64,000 nucleotides of DNA, taken from the NCBI GenBank assembly GCA_030770425.1, contig JASJFT010000001.1, forward strand, positions 372,001 to 436,000, read 5' to 3'. The stretch is from Darksidea phi. Lineage: Eukaryota; Ascomycota; Dothideomycetes; Pleosporales; Lentitheciaceae. Under the pieces are notes generated by a model that did not search any database, was not told the DNA's origin, and saw only the letters and a program-made list of their open reading frames with translations. The position numbers and the translations under genes are program-made. Positions 59,213 to 64,000 of the stretch are shown piece by piece; the first letter of the stretch is position 1; each line of letters begins with the position of its first letter.

Positions 59213-60841
59213 CTACTTCAACCCCTCAACGGCCCTCTCCAAAATCGCCCACGCCTCAGGCCTCATAATACTCTCCATCCACCAATTCCCCTCCGCATCC
59301 CTCCCAAGACACACGCCAGTGTTCCTTACACTAACTCCATGAGCCCTCCCATCCGTCTGAACATAGATCGGCCTGGCCACAACGCTTTTACCAGCCCCAA
59401 CCCCTCCATCTTTACCGCTTATCACCGCAGCTCCAAAATCCGTATTAAACACATCGCCCTTGGTCCAATTGGAAAAAGTACAGTGGAACATGTCCCCTTC
59501 ACCATACAAAGGCTGATACCCCGTTTTACGAAGCGCTGCTCTGACAAGGCGTAAATTGGCATTGACCTGTGGCCGCGTAGTTTGCCTAACGAGATCTGAG
59601 CGTATACGTGCTGCAATGGCGCCTAGTGGTAACGACACAAATTCGCTCAGAGTGAAGAAAGAGTTTATGGTAGTGTTGCAGTTCCCTATAAATTCTGTCT
59701 TGGGGCGGATAAGGGAGGGCGTCGTATTAGTGAGGATGTCGCGCATGTCCAAGACGTTCATGATTTGGAGTGTCTTTTGGGGGGAGAAGCGGGAGAAGGC
59801 CGGTTGGGCGGTTACGAGGTGGCGGATCCACCAGGCGCAGAGGACGTCGCCGTCGCTGAGGAAGGGTTTGCTGGGGTCCGAGGTGTGTGTGACGAGAGTG
59901 GATGGGGGGATGGAGGAGAGATCCTGTAGGGCTTGTGCTTTGAGGACTTGGAAGCAGGCTGCTGGGAGGATTGTGGAGCGCGCTTGTTCGGTGGGGTGGA
60001 GGAGGGTGTCCCAGAGGAGATTTACGGCGAAGCGGAATGTTTTCCAGGCCGTCATTTTCTTGTCCGCGAGTACGTATTCCTCCTCTTTAACGTTTCTGGC
60101 GTCTTGGATTTTGCTAGATGCATTTGAGGGTTCGCCTAGGCTCTCTAGCGGATCGAAGTCTTCGCCGTAGAAATCCGGTACGTCATGATCTCTCCCCTCC
60201 AATATAGCCGTCCACGCCCTGAGGATCTTGTGCTGGGACATGGCGTCGAGGAGGGTGTGCATCCATGTCAAAGTCACGAGCGTTGCGTCCGTAAAGGAAA
60301 CAATATGCACGCCGAGCTGGGCGCGGTCGCTATACAGCCAATCTTCAATTACCGAGGGACCGTCTTCTGGGACCAAGAGGGAGCGAAATGGACGCAGATC
60401 CGGAGAGACTTTGACAGAGTCTGTCACAGTAGGTAGCTTCGACCCGATCGGATGCTGATAGATGGGAATATCGTGCTTTGCATGTGTAAAGTGTACCGCG
60501 CGACGCTCCTTTGTATATTGCGCAGGAATATGGTACTCGAGTTTGCCGTCGCTCTATGTCGTATCAGTCCTCGCATCCACGTCAAGCTAAACATGCTCTG
60601 GACTTACGTTCAACCTCAGTCTCGCACCCAACTTCCTCCACCCCGGCCTCTCCAGAAGCCTCTCCAACGCACATATGAGCTTCTCTACATCCATAACATG
60701 CTCAAACTTCATCGAACAGTCCAAACATAGCGAACGATTGACCTTGCAATCGTCAAAGTATCCCAGCGGAACCACTTTATCGGACGCAACGCGCGGCGGC
60801 GCAACGGGGCCCTTTTTCATCCAATTGAATAAAAAAGCCAT
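59213..60841 (-). CDS. BAHD-type acyltransferase
   Basis: CoA-dependent O- or N-acyltransferase of the fungal transferase family, usually involved in modification of secondary metabolites. Exons 60841-60608 and 60553-59213 give 524 aa. The catalytic HxxxD motif is visible as HTLLD in TWMHTLLDA (about residue 160), and the structural DFGWG motif near the C-terminus is present in altered form as DFGAA. FSRFSPQKTL, LDMRDILT, and a final SIMRPEAWAILE resemble related fungal proteins. The start ATG at 60841 follows a short gap with no better alternative. The 54-nt intron is phase 0. No polyketide synthase or other biosynthetic gene lies nearby, so its substrate cannot be guessed. Confidence 0.85.
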
Positions 60842-61673
60842 TTTCTCAACTCAAACTGCTCGGGATGAGAAGAATGGAAAGCAAACTCTAGAGAAAGAGC
60901 GACAAGGTGCAAAACAAACGAAAAGGCAAAGAACGCGGCACCAACACAAGGTTTATACCGTCATGATAATGAATGTCACTACCCCAACGCACGTAACTTT
61001 CAACCAACCGACACATAGCCAATAAAAGCGGGTCGACGTTCTCAAAGGAACTCTTGCCCCTGAGGCACAGTCGGTTCAGAGAAAGCAAGTGCTCACGCGA
61101 GACGATGGCCGCAATAACCGAGATAAGCGTCCCACAGGATAATTTCCTTCCTCCTCGTGCCGCACAATGTTTATACTGTTGGGAGATGTGACGGCTGAGT
61201 CCCAACGGCTGGATCCCTAGCATGCTTCCGGGGACGGCGGAACAGTCTTGGTCGCGTTGTGTACCTGCCGGGGGGAACCTTGCCGCATGCGGCTACGAGG
61301 CGTCGAAGCGCGCGTATAGGTTGTTCCGTTAGGGATTGTGGTGAAAGGGTGTATGCATTGAGATGTGAATGTTGCAAAATTTCGTGCTGGTCATTAGAAG
61401 TGCGTCGACTTTAAATGACCACTCATATCAACCGTAACAATTCGCCGGGTTTACTAGTCTGACTGAGGAAAGGCGTCATTCATTGCAACTGCTATGTTCA
61501 AATTCCTCTAATTCTGGCTTCAACATGGCAAGCGCTCCAAGATCATAACGATACTATTCTGTACTCAAAACCTCGTCAGAGCATTATGTAGAACTGAAAA
61601 TGTAGCGTAATGGGTATCCTTCCCAAAGAGCCGTCTCAAATCCCCCAAGCAGATCAACTTTCTCTCCTTCGCA
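60842..61673. other. Intergenic stretch
   Basis: Promoter of the acyltransferase gene and 3' flank of the next minus-strand gene; no further gene recognised. Confidence 0.5.
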
Positions 61674-62328
61674 TCACTCCGACATCCTGGGGCTCTTGGT
61701 ATTAGCCTTCGGCCTCGAGCTGACGGCTCCTCTTGGCTGAACCTTCTTATCTCCCGTAGCTTTGCTCGTAAAGGTGCTCTTCGCGCTAACAGCGGACGCT
61801 CCTCTAGAGGCCAGCGTCGACTTGGCCTTAGAAGGGCTCGCAGACTTAGATGCGCTCTTGGGCTTGCTGGAGCTCCCCTTCGAGCTCGCAGACGCAGACT
61901 TGGAGCTGGCCGAAGTGGTGGCGCTCTTCGTCGGAGAGGAAGACTTCTTTGCGGCAGTGTTCTTCGTAGCAGCCTTCTTAGTAGCCACCTTCTTGGTAAC
62001 ACGGCCAGTCTTGACTTTCTTGGCGGCGACTTTTTGGGAACCAGGCTTCCTCGTAGCGGTTTTCTTGGTAACAACGCGCTTCGATGGCGCGGTCTTTACT
62101 GCTTTTGCTGCCTCCTCGGCCTCTTGCTTTTGCTTGTGCCCAAGAAGGCCAGCTTCGCTATACGACTTAGGTCCCTGCCGCGTGCGAAGCGTTGCGGCGG
62201 AGCCACGCTAGGAGTGGGTTAGCTATTTAATGGAGGTAGGGATAGGGAAGGCTTACACTCTTGTATTTATCGGCGACCTTGCCGGGAGGTTTGACCGTCT
62301 TTACGCCAGCGCTCGTCTTGGGACCCAT
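61674..62328 (-). CDS. Lys/Ala/Ser-rich basic protein, histone H1-like in composition
   Basis: Exons 62328-62257 and 62207-61674 give 201 aa. The protein starts MGPKTSAGVKTVKPPGK. After the 49-nt intron it has a short segment with SYSEAGLLGHKQKQEAEEAA. It then becomes a tail of repeated AAKK, VTKK and ATKK units followed by Ser/Lys-rich sequence with SPTK and SPSK sites. This resembles the C-terminal tail of linker histones, but the winged-helix globular domain is absent, so it is not a canonical H1. Nuclear, nucleic-acid-binding function is inference from charge. The family was not recognised. Confidence 0.7.
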
Positions 62329-63160
62329 TGTGGATGTGGCAAGTTATTGGTGGCTTAGTGTAAGGATGTCTGCGTGGAGAGGTAATGTTTTTGTAACGAA
62401 GAATGCAACAGCGACAAAAGACGATTGTAGACAGAAATCGCTCCAACTCGGGTCAAAGACGTGAATCGAATCGACGGTTGGACAAAAGAGAGCTCCATTT
62501 ATCCCAGGCGCACCGGATTAAATACTTCGCACATCATATGTCTGTGTCCGGATGCGGAGAGCGTGACTGGCACTTCGACTGCAAACAAAGAAGCCCGAAG
62601 TGAAAACGACTACGCATTGCAATAGACAACTAGAGACGTCTAGAAGAGCAGTCTTTGTCCAGGAGGATTGCTAATAGACTGAGCAGGTAAGCAGTATCAT
62701 GCTTTGCGCCTTAGGGTACTTCTTAGAAATGTGTGTATATGGGTGAGCCACATGGTGGCTTATGGTGCTGCCATGTCAGGGTTTTCGCGGGGCCCGAGTG
62801 TGCGTTGCAGAATGGTCGAGGTCGACGAGGAATGAGGCGTTGGAATGAGCATGCCGTGCAAGGCTCCATGTCTGAGCGTGGTTGGTATGCATTCGTCACC
62901 CTGAGCAAATGCATGGAAACGGCCCGGGGAAGATAACAGACGGGTATTGAGCGTGCTAAACGCCATAGCGCAGACGTTGCAGAGCATACGCAAACCAGAA
63001 GACCGACCTTTGCAAACCCTCAATAATGCCTTTGAGTAAAATGACAACCATGCTAAAATAAACCATAAAATACCTTGCCTTTCCCCTCCCTAGCGTGAAG
63101 CCCGATATGAAATTCCGACTCGGCCGTATATAAAATGCTCTTGAATATACAAAATTAGAG
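62329..63160. other. Intergenic stretch
   Basis: Promoter of the Lys-rich protein gene and 3' flank of the truncated gene at the right edge. No gene recognised. Confidence 0.5.
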
Positions 63161-64000
63161 CTAAGCACTGAACGCAAATCTTCCGAGATCTCCGAGACTC
63201 ATCAACGGCTTGCGTGGAGAGCAGATGCTTTCTGCATCGCTATCAGGCACAAGCAACTCCTCGCTACCTTTCACCTCACGTCGCTTCGTCATTGGAGACT
63301 TGCGCGGTGTCGTAGGCTCGATATCACTACTAGCAGCAATCACTACTTCTTCTTCCGCGACCTTCCAAGCAGAGTCCTCGAGTAAATCGTCATCCTCACG
63401 CTGTCGCGGCTCATGCACACCCGTTGCCTCAGATGCTTGTTTTAGGTTATGTGTGGCGGACTCAAATGAAGCGACGGGTGGGGCGCGCATTGAGGACATT
63501 GAAGGGGGTGAGTGTGAGAGTCTTGAACTCCTCGATACTGTGGTAGCCGAAGACGTGCTCGAGACGTAGGAAAATTTTGAGCGAAGGCCTCGAACCTGCC
63601 TAGTAGCGCCGAGATGCGTCTCTGGCTCAGGACTGCCATGTGATGAGGCAGGCGTTAGTGTTCCAGACCCTAGTGACTCTTGCGAAGTTTGCGTAGTGGT
63701 CTTTGAGGAAGCCGAAGACTGCGAATCGTTGTCAAAGCTGAAGGCGAAATCTTTGAATACCTTTATCTTCTTCTTTGGTTGAGAAGCAGCTTCGTCTAGG
63801 TCAGCCAGTTCAGCCATGGCCTCTTCCACTGAATCGTCTGAAAATAGATGGAAGTCCTGGCTGGACTTGTTCCTGCGATGCTTGGTTGTGCGAAGCGAGG
63901 GGCTCGGCTCTGCTACAGAGGAAACGAAGAACCTACTCCGCGTGGCTTGATCATCGCTAGAACCCGGAGTATCGAGGATGGAATCGGAGCACAACCGCTG
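63161..64000 (-). CDS. C-terminal part of a Ser-rich protein, cut by the window edge
   Basis: The frame is open from the right edge (64000) to a stop at 63161-63163, at least 279 codons; the 5' end lies outside. The sequence is Ser/Thr-rich and acidic/basic in patches, with proline-directed phosphosite-like TPRKSP and SPRKP motifs, a KKKIKVF stretch and a RRNK segment. The look is that of a disordered nuclear regulatory protein. I do not recognise the family. No start can be assigned. Confidence 0.65.
   Translation of the reverse strand, partial: QRLCSDSILDTPGSSDDQATRSRFFVSSVAEPSPSLRTTKHRRNKSSQDFHLFSDDSVEEAMAELADLDEAASQPKKKIKVFKDFAFSFDNDSQSSASSKTTTQTSQESLGSGTLTPASSHGSPEPETHLGATRQVRGLRSKFSYVSSTSSATTVSRSSRLSHSPPSMSSMRAPPVASFESATHNLKQASEATGVHEPRQREDDDLLEDSAWKVAEEEVVIAASSDIEPTTPRKSPMTKRREVKGSEELLVPDSDAESICSPRKPLMSLGDLGRFAFSA

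Noticed and set aside
1..64000. CRISPR arrays, bacterial operons, rRNA genes, tRNA genes, telomere repeats
   Set aside because: None seen: no regularly spaced repeats, no rRNA-like sequence, no tRNA B-box with matching arms, and no telomeric tandem repeats. The gene structure is eukaryotic.

Overview
The window is nuclear DNA of a filamentous ascomycete. The genes carry short spliceosomal introns (about 40-80 nt, GTRNGY donors and YAG acceptors) and encode typical fungal proteins. A CMR1-type transcription factor lying near a BRN1-type naphthol reductase is the arrangement known from DHN-melanin loci of Dothideomycetes, so that class is the most likely source. The species cannot be read from the sequence.

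Layout. 1-16.8 kb is a gene-poor accessory-like segment. It holds CMR1 (3.2-6.4 kb), BRN1 (10.8-11.7 kb), a decayed amidase (12.7-14.4 kb, minus) and a fragment of a CmcJ/NvfI-like oxidoreductase (14.9-15.3 kb). No polyketide synthase is in the window; if the melanin cluster is complete it lies beyond the left edge. 16.8-18.6 kb is a secreted repeat-bearing protein of unknown function. 19.9-47.5 kb is compact housekeeping DNA: eIF3e, mitochondrial ribosomal protein mL49, a two-module cysteine-rich secreted protein, an F-box/2EXR-like protein, a GH47 mannosidase, CCT6, NOP56, the HIR subunit HPC2, an orphan, the cytochrome b factor CBP6, the BSD2 Rsp5 adaptor, mediator MED11, TAF5 and a homocysteine S-methyltransferase. 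47.5-52.5 kb has no gene that I can support. 52.5-64 kb holds a conserved fungal protein of unknown function, a mucin-like secreted protein, a BAHD-type acyltransferase, a lysine-rich nuclear-type protein and the 3' part of a gene cut by the right edge.

Working relations. CMR1 is expected to switch on BRN1 and the absent PKS. Several housekeeping genes are divergent pairs sharing short promoters (eIF3e/mL49, CCT6/NOP56, CBP6/BSD2, MED11/TAF5); the last pairs two parts of the Pol II initiation machinery. The most novel-looking item is the small secreted protein at 22.9-23.4 kb. It consists of two successive eight-cysteine modules, each interrupted by a phase-0 intron at the same place, which suggests duplication of an exon pair. 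All exon borders given here were inferred by eye from splice consensus, reading frame and family similarity, not from transcripts.
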